A stretch of DNA of 61,694 nt from Polyangiaceae bacterium (GTDB taxonomy: Bacteria > Myxococcota_A > Polyangia > Polyangiales > Polyangiaceae), in contig JAQSWN010000040.1 in assembly GCA_029266615.1 (NCBI GenBank), positions 1 through 61,694 on the forward strand, written 5' to 3'. Below are positions 42,574 through 52,542 of this stretch, piece after piece (position 1 is the first letter of the stretch; each line of letters starts with the position of its first letter). The notes under the pieces are model-generated. The model was not told where the DNA came from and did not search any database. It saw only the letters and a program-made list of their open reading frames with translations. A program made the position numbers and the translations under genes.

Positions 42574-45500
42574 CTAGAACTCGCGACAATCGGTCGGTGC
42601 GTCCAAGGCGCCGAAGTTGTACGGCCTCGCTTGCTTCACGAGCAGCCTTCGCTGCGGCCCGATGAGCTTCCATTCGATCTGCATCGCGAACAGCGAATTT
42701 TGGAGCTCCGGATCGATGAGGGGCCGAAAGTGGCGATGAATGGAGTCCAGCGCGCAGCCCAGACTCTGAATCTCCGCGAAGGTGAGCACGTCTCGACCGC
42801 GCGAGAGGCTGGAGCGCGCCTGGTAGTCCACCTTGGGCGAGCGGGGTGGGGGGGTGTACACCATCTCATCGCTGGTCACGCCGGGGGCGGGGTTCGTCAC
42901 GGAGGCTTCGCCGACTTGCGCGTTCAGGTAGTACTGGCTGTCGCGCGTCGCATGGAGTGCGTTGCGACTGATCCCGACCCCTTGCGCGGCTTCCTTCCAC
43001 GCTTCGTGCACCAGCACCGCCATCGCGGCTTCGGATTGCTGGACATGACCGAACTCGCGCTCGTCGTAGGCGCGAGTGTTCCACAAGCTCACCCACACGC
43101 TCCGCAGGCCGTCCTCTAGCGCGAGATACGAGCCTTCGATGTCCGCGCTCGTGGAGGAGTGCAGGCCGGCGCCGTTGAAGGTCGGCAAGTCTTCGGTGTT
43201 GCTGCTGCTGCGGAGCCGGAGCTTCGTGGTGCCGAAGTGCTCCGACACGTAGCGCTTCAGCTCGTCCAAGATCTCCGCGTCCACCGGGTGATCCAGCACG
43301 AGCTGCCGCACCCGCGCGAGGCCGTCGGCGTGGGCGGCGGGGTCCGCACGGAACTCCGGATCTTCCTCTAGCTCCGCGAGCAGCTGTTCCGCGCCGCTGG
43401 CCTGAAAGTGGTCGACGTAGTGCGAGAACGGAATCGCGAACGCGTTCAGCGGCACGTAGAGCGGCACCGTGAAAGTTGGACAATACGGTCCTACCGTGCG
43501 AACGCGATAGAGCTCCGCGATTCCCGCCGCCTTGGAGCCGACGCTCGGGACGGCCGAGTAGTCTACGTCCGTGAGCGGCACCAAGCCGCGCACCGAGAGG
43601 TCGCGCTCCGGGACCAGCCGGGGACCGGTCGGCGTGCGCGCCCGCCAGTACTCGTCCGCCTCCGCGCCGCTCGCTTCGCGGACGGCGAAGTCCGTAGCTT
43701 TCACCTCGAGGCGCACTAACTTGCCGAACAGCTTCTTCAAACGCGCGTCGTTGCGGGCGCCGCGCAAGGCCATGTTCGGCGTGCCGCGACCTTGTGCCAG
43801 CACGTTCACGTGGGCGAGCGGCGTCTGAAAGGCCTCGGTGATGAGACCGCCCATGAACGCGGACTCGTTGGGCACGTCGTCGGTTACGACGATCACGTTC
43901 GGGCCGAGCTCTGCCGTCTCCAGCTCGTGGGCGGGTACGAACGTCAGCGTGCCGAACCCGATCGCGGGGTTCAGCGGCTGGTAGGTGAGCCCGGCGTAAG
44001 GCGCGTTCGGTCCGACGATCGGCGCGGTCCCTTCGACGGCGCGAAGCTCCGTGATTTGGCGGCCCTCGGTGGGACGCATCGCCCACTTCTCGGGATCTGG
44101 CACCGCCCGCATCACCGCGAAGAACGCGCGTCGCATTTGCGGTCCGATGATGACGTCGCCGGGCGTGAACTCCACCGTCTTGCTGCCATTGGTGTGCAAG
44201 ACGAGCGTGCCCAGCAAGTAACGTCGCCCCTCCACGCGATAGTAGTTCTCCTGGCTGAACAAGGTCCAACCTTCGTTGAACTCACGGGCTTGCTCCGGGT
44301 CGCAGCGATCCAGGTGGGGCTGGCCCTGCACCTGCTCGCGAATCCACGTGTAGTGAAGGGCCCAGTCGCGGCTACCTATGAGGTGGACGACGTCCCCGGC
44401 TTCCATGTCGACTACGAACTTCACGCCCTGATCGCCGACCTCCGTACCGCCCTTGGCGAGGTTCTCGAAGTCGCCCAGAGTGGCCAGCCGGTGCGCGCGG
44501 CCACCGGGAAGCTCGCGCGACGCGAGCTCGACGCAGCCATCGTTCGCAACGCCAGGAGTCGGCGTCTCGCAAAAGCGAAGACTTCCTCCCACGTCCGGTA
44601 CCCGCGTGAGGGACGCGCCCTCCGGCCACCCCATGAAGTCGACGCGATCAGCGAACGTCTCCGTACCGGCCTTCCACACCGTGACTACCCCTTCGCGGGC
44701 CGGCGCCAAAAGCTCATCGGTGTCCGCGACCGAAATCGGCACCAGCGCGCGCTCGCCCGGCGCGAGCGACGTCGCCGCGTCGGGCCACGCCAGGCGCTTT
44801 CCAGCGCTGGACTTTGGCCAAGGTTCGCCGGGCGCGATCGGGGATAGCTTCACCTCGTAGTCGTCGAGGGCAACCTCGGCGTCACTGGTGTTGACGAGCT
44901 CCACGAAGCCCGCCGGCTCGAGCAAGAGCTCGGTGATCGCGAGCGGCGCGCCGACCGCGGGGTACGGCGTTTCCCAATCATAAGGAGAAAACTTCACGTC
45001 GTCGCTCAGGTTGGGCGGCTCGGGTGGCTGGCAAGTATCGCCGTTGCTTCGCTCCGGGGTGGCATAGCGGCACACCGAGAAGGCGCCGACGCCGTCCGGC
45101 AGACGCGCATAGCTCTCCGAGCGTGGCAGCTCCGGCACCTCCACTTTGTCCACGAGCTCGCAGTCCCGAGACCACAAGAGTACCGGACTGCCCGCGCTTC
45201 CGAGCTTGAACGGAAGGTGCAACTCACCCTGTTCCGGCTCGTCGTCGGCCCAAAGCACTACCGTTTCTCCAGGTAGCAGCTCACGCTCCGGTAACATCGT
45301 CCCTTCGCGCGGCTCGTCGGCGATCGCGTAGTCCGAGAGCAGGACGGTTTCGGCCCCGGTGTTGATGAGCTCGATGAAGTCGTCCGTTTCACCCTGCTCG
45401 TCCACCCAGGCGCCGTCATTGCCGGTCATGACTTCGTTGACGCGCAGGGTGCGGTCTGCTGCTGGCGCCCTCGGCCGCAGCAGGCTGTAGCCGCAGCGCT

Positions 45501-45585
45501 GGCCGACGAACGTCGTCTCCATCGCCCCGCCTGAGCCCGAGCAGCCCCACACCGCGAGCATCCCGGCGAGTAAGAAGAGCTTCAT
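42574..45585 (-). CDS. Exported lamin-tail/dikinase-like lipoprotein
   Basis: ATG 45585 gives 1003 residues; the lipobox is VWGC (Cys15). Two lamin-tail-like domains follow, about residues 30-190 (NEVMTGNDGAWVDEQGETDD, FIELINTGAE) and 205-360 (ITELLLEPAGFVELVNTSDA). A middle region ends in a phosphohistidine-type segment: EAFQTPLAHVNVLAQGRGTP. The C-terminal region resembles the nucleotide-binding domain of PEP synthase and glucan water dikinase: GSKAAGIAEL, TFTVPLYVPLNAFAIPF, KLRLRSSSNTEDLPTFNGAG. The order His domain then ATP domain is that of glucan water dikinases. An exported version of an ATP-using fold is odd. Family matches are inferred from motifs. Confidence 0.75.
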   Translation of the reverse strand: MKLFLLAGMLAVWGCSGSGGAMETTFVGQRCGYSLLRPRAPAADRTLRVNEVMTGNDGAWVDEQGETDDFIELINTGAETVLLSDYAIADEPREGTMLPERELLPGETVVLWADDEPEQGELHLPFKLGSAGSPVLLWSRDCELVDKVEVPELPRSESYARLPDGVGAFSVCRYATPERSNGDTCQPPEPPNLSDDVKFSPYDWETPYPAVGAPLAITELLLEPAGFVELVNTSDAEVALDDYEVKLSPIAPGEPWPKSSAGKRLAWPDAATSLAPGERALVPISVADTDELLAPAREGVVTVWKAGTETFADRVDFMGWPEGASLTRVPDVGGSLRFCETPTPGVANDGCVELASRELPGGRAHRLATLGDFENLAKGGTEVGDQGVKFVVDMEAGDVVHLIGSRDWALHYTWIREQVQGQPHLDRCDPEQAREFNEGWTLFSQENYYRVEGRRYLLGTLVLHTNGSKTVEFTPGDVIIGPQMRRAFFAVMRAVPDPEKWAMRPTEGRQITELRAVEGTAPIVGPNAPYAGLTYQPLNPAIGFGTLTFVPAHELETAELGPNVIVVTDDVPNESAFMGGLITEAFQTPLAHVNVLAQGRGTPNMALRGARNDARLKKLFGKLVRLEVKATDFAVREASGAEADEYWRARTPTGPRLVPERDLSVRGLVPLTDVDYSAVPSVGSKAAGIAELYRVRTVGPYCPTFTVPLYVPLNAFAIPFSHYVDHFQASGAEQLLAELEEDPEFRADPAAHADGLARVRQLVLDHPVDAEILDELKRYVSEHFGTTKLRLRSSSNTEDLPTFNGAGLHSSTSADIEGSYLALEDGLRSVWVSLWNTRAYDEREFGHVQQSEAAMAVLVHEAWKEAAQGVGISRNALHATRDSQYYLNAQVGEASVTNPAPGVTSDEMVYTPPPRSPKVDYQARSSLSRGRDVLTFAEIQSLGCALDSIHRHFRPLIDPELQNSLFAMQIEWKLIGPQRRLLVKQARPYNFGALDAPTDCREF

Positions 45586-45853
45586 GCGCAGCTGACTCTC
45601 AGCATGCCCCATGCCACCGACGAGTCCGAGCAGCCCGTTTATAAGCCTCGTCATTTCAACGACTTGGCGTCGGTTCGACTTTCCCGGGCTGGTGCCAGAT
45701 GTGCCAACCGTGGACCGCGTCGCCAGGCGGCCGGGGATCCGGTGCCACTTCGCCTCGGCCGGGATCATACGCATCACCACGGATCAGTAAACCTGCGGGT
45801 TTAGACGCCGATTGAGGCAGGCATGCCACGTGCACGCTCCGGGCTCGGTCTTC

Positions 45854-47254
45854 ATGAAGCAGCGCCCCGAGCTCGAGGTGGATCCGTCGGCCGACACGGA
45901 CCCCAAGTTGATGGAGACGCGCTTCGTGGACCCCAAAAATCCACGTCGTATCGAGCTGGAGGAGCTGCGGGTAGGGAGCCCGCCGCGCCCCCAGTCCATC
46001 CCGGACGTCGGCGCCATCATCGGCGAAGTGTACGAGGTCACGGGCGAGCTGGGCGGCGGCGCTATGGGCGTCGTGCTGTCCGCGGTCGACCGCGTGCTGG
46101 AGCGTCGCGTCGCGATCAAGCTCATTCGGTCGACTTTGAACGCGGAGGACTTCCGCACTCGCTTCATGCTGGAAGCGCGGGCGATGGCGCTCGTGAGTCA
46201 CCCCAACGTGGTCACTATCCACGCCTTCGGTGAGCACCTCGCCAACCCCTACATGGTGATGGAGCTGGTCGAGGGTCAAACGCTAGACAAGTGGCTGAAC
46301 GACAACGGGCCCCGGCCGGATCTGGACGTCGCGCTTCGAATCTTGAATCAGGTGTGCCTCGGCGTCAGCGCCATCCACGCCGCCGGCACACTTCACCGCG
46401 ACCTCAAGCCAAGTAACATCTTGCTGGACGACCAGCTCCGCGCGCGCGTCTCGGACCTCGGGCTCGCCGTGCAGTTCCAGGACGGCACTCTCATCAAAGA
46501 GCTCGTCGGTACGCCCGGCTACATCGCGCCGGAAATTCAGTTCGACGTAACGGCCGAGGGCGGAGCCACGCCGCAGAGCGACTTGTATTCGCTCGCGTGC
46601 ATGGCCTTCGAGCTCCTCACCGGCGAGCCTCCCTACAATGCCAGCGACGACTTGGCTCTCGCCGTACTGCACGCGACCGCGGGCATCCCGCTCGCCAGCG
46701 ACATTCGCCGAGATTTGCCGCGAGCCTTCGATCATGTGCTGTCTCAAGCGCTCGCCAAAGATCCCAAGCAGCGCATGCAGAGCGTGGAGTTGTTCCGGCG
46801 CGCGTTGATGGAGGCTCGCAACGACAGCTTGGAGCCCGTACGCATCCTCGTCGCCGAAGACGACCAAGACTTTCGCGAGCTGCTGCAGCTCGTTCTCGCC
46901 CAGGAGTTTCCGGGCGCGGACATCGAGTGCGTCGCGAATGGTCGCGAAGCCATCGCCGCCTTCGATCGCAAGCCCGCCTCCGTAATGGTGCTGGACCTGC
47001 AAATGCCGGAGATGGACGGCATGGCCGTGACCGCCCTCCTGCGGGCGCGTCCGCAGGCGCTGCAAGTGCCTATCATCGTCCTCAGCGCTTCCGGCGGCCC
47101 CAAAGAGTGGCAGATGCTGTCGTCGCTCGGCGCGGACCGCTTCCTGGTCAAGCCCGTGAATCTCGACGACGTGATCAGTACGATTCGTCGCGCCACGCGT
47201 GAGCGCTCCAGCCGTAATCCAGCGCCGCCGATCAGCACGCGTTCGTGCGCATGA
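45854..47254 (+). CDS. Ser/Thr protein kinase with C-terminal receiver domain
   Basis: ATG 45854 gives 466 residues; the start is uncertain because the N-terminal 55 residues are not conserved and no RBS stands out. The Hanks-type kinase has GELGGGAMGVV, VAIKL, catalytic HRDLKPSN (His181-Arg-Asp183), DLG instead of DFG at residue 201, and GTPGYIAPE. A CheY-like REC domain follows (RILVAEDDQDFRELL; phospho-acceptor Asp381 in VLDLQMPEMDG; VIVLSAS; LVKPV). A kinase with an attached receiver links serine/threonine and two-component signalling. No membrane segment is seen. Confidence 0.88.
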   Translation: MKQRPELEVDPSADTDPKLMETRFVDPKNPRRIELEELRVGSPPRPQSIPDVGAIIGEVYEVTGELGGGAMGVVLSAVDRVLERRVAIKLIRSTLNAEDFRTRFMLEARAMALVSHPNVVTIHAFGEHLANPYMVMELVEGQTLDKWLNDNGPRPDLDVALRILNQVCLGVSAIHAAGTLHRDLKPSNILLDDQLRARVSDLGLAVQFQDGTLIKELVGTPGYIAPEIQFDVTAEGGATPQSDLYSLACMAFELLTGEPPYNASDDLALAVLHATAGIPLASDIRRDLPRAFDHVLSQALAKDPKQRMQSVELFRRALMEARNDSLEPVRILVAEDDQDFRELLQLVLAQEFPGADIECVANGREAIAAFDRKPASVMVLDLQMPEMDGMAVTALLRARPQALQVPIIVLSASGGPKEWQMLSSLGADRFLVKPVNLDDVISTIRRATRERSSRNPAPPISTRSCA

Positions 47255-47490
47255 GCGGCCCCTCCTAGGCGGATCCGGGCCTTAGACCCGGCCCACGGCC
47301 CCGGCGGAAGTCCGCTCAGCAGGGTCTGGGCTGGCCGTGACTTCACTCGGCCTGAGGGCCGCCGGTGTCGGTGGTTCCGGCGTGAGATCGATTGGGGGTT
47401 CGGGGTATACACGGCAGGGCATCCTCGAGTGTCAAGGATCTCAATCGTGATTCGCTCGCTCATCGCGTATGTGCGCCAGGTCAACCGCTG

Positions 47491-48744
47491 GTGACGGAGC
47501 CCCAGAGAGCGCTGCCGGCTGCCTTCGTCGAACCGATGGCAGCACTGATTCGGGGCGCGGGCGCGGTCCGTCGCGCCGTGCTCAGCCCGCCCGGCACCGT
47601 ACCGCTGCTCACGCTGTGCACCTTGGCGTGGCTCCTTCGGTCGTGGCTGTCGTGGCAGTCGGTCGGTTCCAATGACATCACGACCTGGCAGGGGTTTGCG
47701 GGGCTCGTCGAACGTCACGGGGTCGTCCGTACCTACCAGCTCGACGGCGGGTTCAACCACCCGCCCTTGATGGGATACTGGGCGCTCGCCGCCCTCAAGC
47801 TCGCACGAGAGGCGACGCTACCCTTTCCGTTCACGTTCAAGCTTCTGCCAATCGCGGCCAGCGTAGCCACCATCTACGGCCTCGCTCGCGCTTACTCGCT
47901 ATCGTGGTTCGTGATCGGGGCCTTGGTGCTCAATCCAGCGGACGTACTCGTTGGCAGTTACCACGGCAATACGGATACGTTGTGCACCGCGCTGTGCGTC
48001 GGGGCCCTGATCGCGGCCAATCGCTCGAGCTGGATACTGAGTGGGATCCTGCTCGGCGCCGCGATCAACGTGAAGCTCATTCCCGTGATCGTGATCGTAC
48101 CCCTCCTTGCCAGCTTGCCTGGTTTCCGGGCACGGTTGCGCTGCCTAGCGGGCCTCGGGCTGGGGGTGATCCCGTTCGTACCGGTGCTGTTCGGTTCGTA
48201 CGAAGCGTTCGTCAAGAACGCGATTATGTACAATTCGTTCCGCGCCTATTGGGGCTTCGGCATGCTCGCGTATGGGAGCGGCAGCAGCTTTCGCGAGGTC
48301 AGCGAGTCCTTGTGGAAATTTGCGGAGCTTGGCAAGTATCCGATTGTGCTCGGTAGCGCGCTGTACACGTTGCTCCCGCTCGCTGGCCGTCGCCCCGAGC
48401 GAGCCCAGTATTTTGCGTTCCCGCTGTCGACGTTCTTGGTGTTCGCCTCCGGCTTTGGCCCGCAGTACCTGGTCTATCCCATTCCGTTTTTGATGGTACT
48501 GCGGCCCCGCATCGGCGCCGCCTACGCCTACCTCTCGGGAGCGTTCGCGTTCTTTCTGTATCATTGGTACTGGAACCGCTCGTTCCCGCCATTTTCATCC
48601 TTCAACACGAACTGGCCGGACATGAACGCCCTGATGTTCGGGTTCGCCAGCTGGTGCGTCCTCACGTACTGGTGGCTCGCGAGCCTTGGCGAGCAATGGT
48701 CCGCCTTCCGTGACCGTGTACTTTCGCAGGACAACGGGACGTAG
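47491..48744 (+). CDS. GT-C-type integral-membrane glycosyltransferase
   Basis: A GTG start at 47491 gives about 417 residues; ATG 47536 is a second option. The protein has about ten hydrophobic segments and the first periplasmic loop SNDITTWQGFAGLVERHG and YQLDGGFNHPPLMGYW, typical of GT-C transferases using polyprenyl-phosphate sugars. Others are FVIGALVLNPADVLVGSYHG and INVKLIPVIVIVPLLASL. The C-terminal segment (ALMFGFASWCVLTYWWLASL) is repeated at 58415-58535 as a decayed copy. Product probably decorates envelope glycan or lipid. No partner gene is seen nearby. Confidence 0.8.
   Translation: MTEPQRALPAAFVEPMAALIRGAGAVRRAVLSPPGTVPLLTLCTLAWLLRSWLSWQSVGSNDITTWQGFAGLVERHGVVRTYQLDGGFNHPPLMGYWALAALKLAREATLPFPFTFKLLPIAASVATIYGLARAYSLSWFVIGALVLNPADVLVGSYHGNTDTLCTALCVGALIAANRSSWILSGILLGAAINVKLIPVIVIVPLLASLPGFRARLRCLAGLGLGVIPFVPVLFGSYEAFVKNAIMYNSFRAYWGFGMLAYGSGSSFREVSESLWKFAELGKYPIVLGSALYTLLPLAGRRPERAQYFAFPLSTFLVFASGFGPQYLVYPIPFLMVLRPRIGAAYAYLSGAFAFFLYHWYWNRSFPPFSSFNTNWPDMNALMFGFASWCVLTYWWLASLGEQWSAFRDRVLSQDNGT
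48625..48744 (+). repeat. 120-bp repeat: intact 3' end of the glycosyltransferase gene
   Basis: This segment ends exactly at the gene stop and matches 58415-58535 in the same orientation with seven substitutions and one inserted G. It marks the left edge of a 9.7-kb interval that holds the trypsin, lectin and kinase genes. Confidence 0.9.
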
Positions 48745-49392
48745 CCGCGAGAACGCGCGTGTGTCTCGTGCGTGCGGAGCGGTCATGGTAGCGACCATCG
48801 GCACACGTGATTACTGCGGGCGTCATGGACGTCGGGCCTCCGTGCACTACTGTACCGCTCGCGCTTCGCTCGACCACGTGCTCCGTAACGAACGGAATTC
48901 GTCGGTAGCCTAGGCGACTCTACTTTGGACGAACATGGGTCCGTCAATACTAGCGCTGCCGCTATGCCGAGTGGTGACGACCTGCTACCGCTTGCGGACG
49001 GCCGTGAAGCGGCGCCGTTTCGTGTTCAATTCGGCTCAACATTACTTGGGGTACTTTGCGGTGCTCGAGACCCCTGGACATGAGCGAACCTATGGTCTTC
49101 GCGTGCTGAGGCCGGTCGAACCCGACTGCAAGCATAGCCCGGCATCGCTTGTGCACCTCACCGGACAGCTCCGGACATATCCCGGAGTGTCCGGTCCCCC
49201 TCGCCGCCGGCGACGCGGATGCAAGCCATGACGCGTTCCGCATATCTTTTAGGGGTATGGAGCGCGCGTCGTTGCCGCGAGACGGCGGCGCACAACTTGC
49301 TGAGGGCGGCGCAGCAATGGCTGCTCTGGCACCTCAAACGTCCGGGGCGAGCTTGCCAATTGGGATCCACGCGCGACCCATAAAAGGAAAAC
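48745..49392. other. Gene-poor region at the left edge of the bracketed segment
   Basis: A 648-bp stretch between the glycosyltransferase and the trypsin-like gene. I see only short frames with no recognisable family; a 98-codon frame at 48935-49231 lacks RBS or protein-like composition. Promoter for the next gene probably lies near 49200-49380, which is more AT-rich. Confidence 0.4.
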
Positions 49393-51288
49393 ATGAATAA
49401 TACTAGAACTGCTCAGCTTGCGTCACCACTGCTCGTCGTTTTCGCTGCGCTCCAAGGATGCCAGGCAGACGTGTTGGATGCGGAGAATGCCTTCGGCGAC
49501 CAGGCGGGTGAAGAAACCATCGGGTCCATCAAGAGCGAGGTGGTGTTCGGCACCGACAATCGACAGGAAATCTATACGCTGGGTTTGGAGCCGCAGTACG
49601 AGAGCGACTCGGTTGCTCTAACGATCAACGTCGACTCTGTCACAGACAATGGCAATGGCACGTCAACTTTGACAACGACGCCATTCAACAGCGTTGGTCC
49701 CTACGAGGGCGCTTCCGGTAGCGCCGGACCGTTGTGTAGTAACGAGCCGTTCAAAGGTCAGCCGAAGTACCTGTTCTGCACCGCCTTCTTGGTCGCGCCC
49801 ACTCTCATCGCTACGGCCGGCCATTGTACGGGAACCATTGTAGGCCATCGTTACGTGTTTGGATTTGTAATGGACAGCGCCAATCAACCTCGGACGACGG
49901 TAAAGACGGCGGATGTGTATGCGGCCAGGCGGGTCGTCGCGAGTGTTTCCAACCCAGGCGTTGAAGATTGGTCTATTGTGGAGCTTGACCGCGCAGTGCC
50001 TAACCGACGCATAGTTCCGATGCGCCGGGCCGGAGCGCTTGGCGATGATCAGTCGCTAACATTATTTGGGCACCCCCAGGGACTACCGATGAAGTACGCA
50101 AGCGGAGGCGTCTCGAAGGCAAGCGCCGCCCCTCAGTACTTCGGATTCACCCTCGACCACAATCGAGGAAACTCAGGCGGTCCAATTTTCAACGCGACAA
50201 CGCATGAAGCAGAAGGGATAGTGTCTACGACCCCTGGCAGCGATTTTGTATGGAACGCAGCCGGCGCCTGCTACAAGTCGAACGTTTGCAGCAGCACGAC
50301 CGGTTGTCCTGGTTGGGCTGGCGCGCAGCGCATCACTACTCCCGCGGCTTGGGTGACCAGCTACAGCTCAACTTACTTAGCGAACTTCAATGGGAGCGGG
50401 GGCGCCGATTTGATCTCGGTTACTTGGTCGGGCCTTTGGACTCGCAATTCGACGGGGTCGGCGTTTCAGACCGGAAACTACGCGCTCTCTACCGGCTTTT
50501 ATGGGAACCAAGGCACCTTCTTCGCCGACATCAACAACGACGGAAGAGCGGACGCCATCGCCGTGAATCAAGCTGGCATCTCGGTGCGCAAGTCCGACGG
50601 TACGGCTTTCGGCGCTGTCGAGACTTGGGCCGCGAGCGGATTCTGGGGTGATCACGGCACCTTCCTGGCCGATATCAACAACGATCACCGAGCAGATGCC
50701 ATTGCCGTGAACTACGATGGCATTACGATTCGTCGAGCTCCTGCCTCGGGAACAGGCTTTGGTAGCAACGAGAGTTGGACGAGTGGTGGTTTTTTCGGAA
50801 ACCTTGGCACCTACTTCGCAGACATCAACGCAGATGGCCGGGCGGACGCAATCGCGTTGAACGATGGAGGGATTACTGTGCGTCGCGCACCAGCGTCCGG
50901 AGTCGGCTTCCTAGCCAATGAGACCTGGACATCCGGCCCCTATTTCGGCGACAAAGGGATATTCTTCGTGGACGTAACCGGCGACGGAAAAGCGGATGCA
51001 GTCGCCGTGAATTCATCAGGTATCACGGTTCGACGCGCCTCAGCAGCAAGCACATCGTTCCTCTCGAATGAGACATGGACGACCGACAGCTACTACGGGA
51101 CTCGCTCCACGCTTTTCGCCGACGTCAACGCAGACGGCAGGGCGGATGCCGTCGCCATAAATGACGATGGGGCCTACGTGCGTCTTTCCAACGGTTCCGC
51201 TTTCTCGTCTCCCGCGGTCAAGTGGGTAACGTTCACGGCCGGCAATCCGTCGTTTGGTACAGTCGGAGTCTATCAGACCTCCCTGTAA
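49393..51288 (+). CDS. Secreted trypsin-like protease with FG-GAP repeats
   Basis: The 631-residue protein starts at ATG with AAAGGA upstream. The signal peptide ends at LQGC (Cys23), so it may be a lipoprotein. The S1-type triad is His144 in ATAGHC, Asp192 in EDWSIVELD and Ser261 in RGNSGGP, with an extra Cys pair. The C-terminal part, from about residue 345, has five repeats of about 48 residues with a calcium-loop core, such as FFADINNDGRADAIAVN. Codon use looks less GC-rich than neighbouring genes (AAT, ACT, GCT common near the start). It probably cuts surface or external proteins and binds via the propeller. Confidence 0.88.
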   Translation: MNNTRTAQLASPLLVVFAALQGCQADVLDAENAFGDQAGEETIGSIKSEVVFGTDNRQEIYTLGLEPQYESDSVALTINVDSVTDNGNGTSTLTTTPFNSVGPYEGASGSAGPLCSNEPFKGQPKYLFCTAFLVAPTLIATAGHCTGTIVGHRYVFGFVMDSANQPRTTVKTADVYAARRVVASVSNPGVEDWSIVELDRAVPNRRIVPMRRAGALGDDQSLTLFGHPQGLPMKYASGGVSKASAAPQYFGFTLDHNRGNSGGPIFNATTHEAEGIVSTTPGSDFVWNAAGACYKSNVCSSTTGCPGWAGAQRITTPAAWVTSYSSTYLANFNGSGGADLISVTWSGLWTRNSTGSAFQTGNYALSTGFYGNQGTFFADINNDGRADAIAVNQAGISVRKSDGTAFGAVETWAASGFWGDHGTFLADINNDHRADAIAVNYDGITIRRAPASGTGFGSNESWTSGGFFGNLGTYFADINADGRADAIALNDGGITVRRAPASGVGFLANETWTSGPYFGDKGIFFVDVTGDGKADAVAVNSSGITVRRASAASTSFLSNETWTTDSYYGTRSTLFADVNADGRADAVAINDDGAYVRLSNGSAFSSPAVKWVTFTAGNPSFGTVGVYQTSL

Positions 51289-51526
51289 GATGTGGGCGTT
51301 CCACGAGCATCCCTCACTCGCGGAGTCACTTGCGGTCGCGCACTGCCAGATTTCTGGAGTGCGCGACCGGTGCCGTCCGGTACCTCATATGCTTATCCGC
51401 GGCCGCGCCGAAGTGGACGGTACGAATGACGATCTCGGGGCGCACGAAAAGTGGAGCGCTAGACCATGCACGAGCTCTGGCCCAGCGCTCCGCCGGTTGT
51501 TTTACGTCATGATTTCGAACGGAGCT

Positions 51527-52542
51527 TTACGGCGCGCACTCCTTCCACCATACGCCTTGGCGGATGTCGGCGACGTCGCCAGTGAGCGACCGCTCTTCAC
51601 CCTGAAGTATCAGAACATCCGTGCGATTGCTGCTTCTCGGGCTGCCTACCGTACCGGGACTACAAGTCAGAGCGCCGCCGAGCGGTGAGTAGCCATACCA
51701 ATTGCCGGCTTCCCACTGAGCGACCCAAAGTTTGTCATCCTGCCCCCGCGCGTAGATGTCGAAGGCTTCGCTCGCACCAGAACCGCGTGCCGCTGCGGCG
51801 GGCGACGAGCAATCAGGGCAGACCGGGCCCACTTGAGAGTACCTATGACCGGAACCGGGAACCAACCGCCCCATTCCCTGGGGGACGAACTTATGACCCA
51901 GGGCTTGTCGTCCGCGCCATGTACGAACACATCAATCAAGTTCGTGCCGCGTGAAAGCGCGGTCGGCTTACCTTTGAAGTTGCCGGTGGAATTCACCGAG
52001 GTCCAAGCGCGCCATGTGCCGGATGCGGCGAGACACGCACTCGTGCGGCTCCTCTGATAGAGGTGGTTATCACTACCGCGCACGAAGATATCGATTCGAC
52101 TACTTCCCCAGGATGTAATAGTCGGCGACGAGGCGATCGTCGCACCGGATGGCGAACCGAGGTTACCCCGGGAGGTCCAGCTACCACCTGCATAAGAGCG
52201 CAAATACAAAGTTCCCGCTTGGACGACTGCTAAATCGCGCCGACCGGAACCCCACGAGACAGCGGCGGGGTCGGTCAGGGTACCTGAGTTTGCTGGCAGG
52301 CCCATCGCGAACCAGGTACCCCACGTGTCATTGGCGAATGTATAATCTTTGACTCCGATGGCCTGGCTTCCCGTAGAGGGATCGACGACTCGCACATAGG
52401 TCGTCAATGACGTCGCATCCCAAGACCTGATGGTCGGGCTCGCGGTGGCTGGGATTCGACGCGCGCCCGCATCATAGTTATAGGGTGACCCCGCACAGTC
52501 GAAATTGGTATCCCATACTTCACCCTGGTCTTTAATCGGGCT
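51527..52542 (-). pseudogene. Frameshifted PLL-like lectin propeller gene
   Basis: Two minus-strand frames together encode one protein. The first (about 52542-51840) has VSWGSGRRDLAVVQAGTLYL and TSWGSSRIDIFVRGSDNHLY, the second (51874-51527) has FDIYARGQDDKLWVAQW and ends RQGVWWKECAP. The switch occurs near 51820-51850. W-G-S-x-R-x-D and D-x-x-L-Y repeats match fucose-binding PLL/PHL-type seven-bladed propellers. An in-frame stop lies at 52543 and no signal peptide or good start is seen, so the N-terminus is missing as well. It is either a true pseudogene or carries a sequencing error. Confidence 0.75.

Noticed and set aside
42866..44269. 467-codon minus-strand frame inside the dikinase-like gene
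   Set aside because: It is a shifted frame of the same gene, very Arg-rich, whereas the other frame shows clear motifs.
48935..49231. 98-codon ORF between the glycosyltransferase and trypsin genes
   Set aside because: There is no RBS, no recognised family, and no protein-like composition; it may simply be an open frame by chance.
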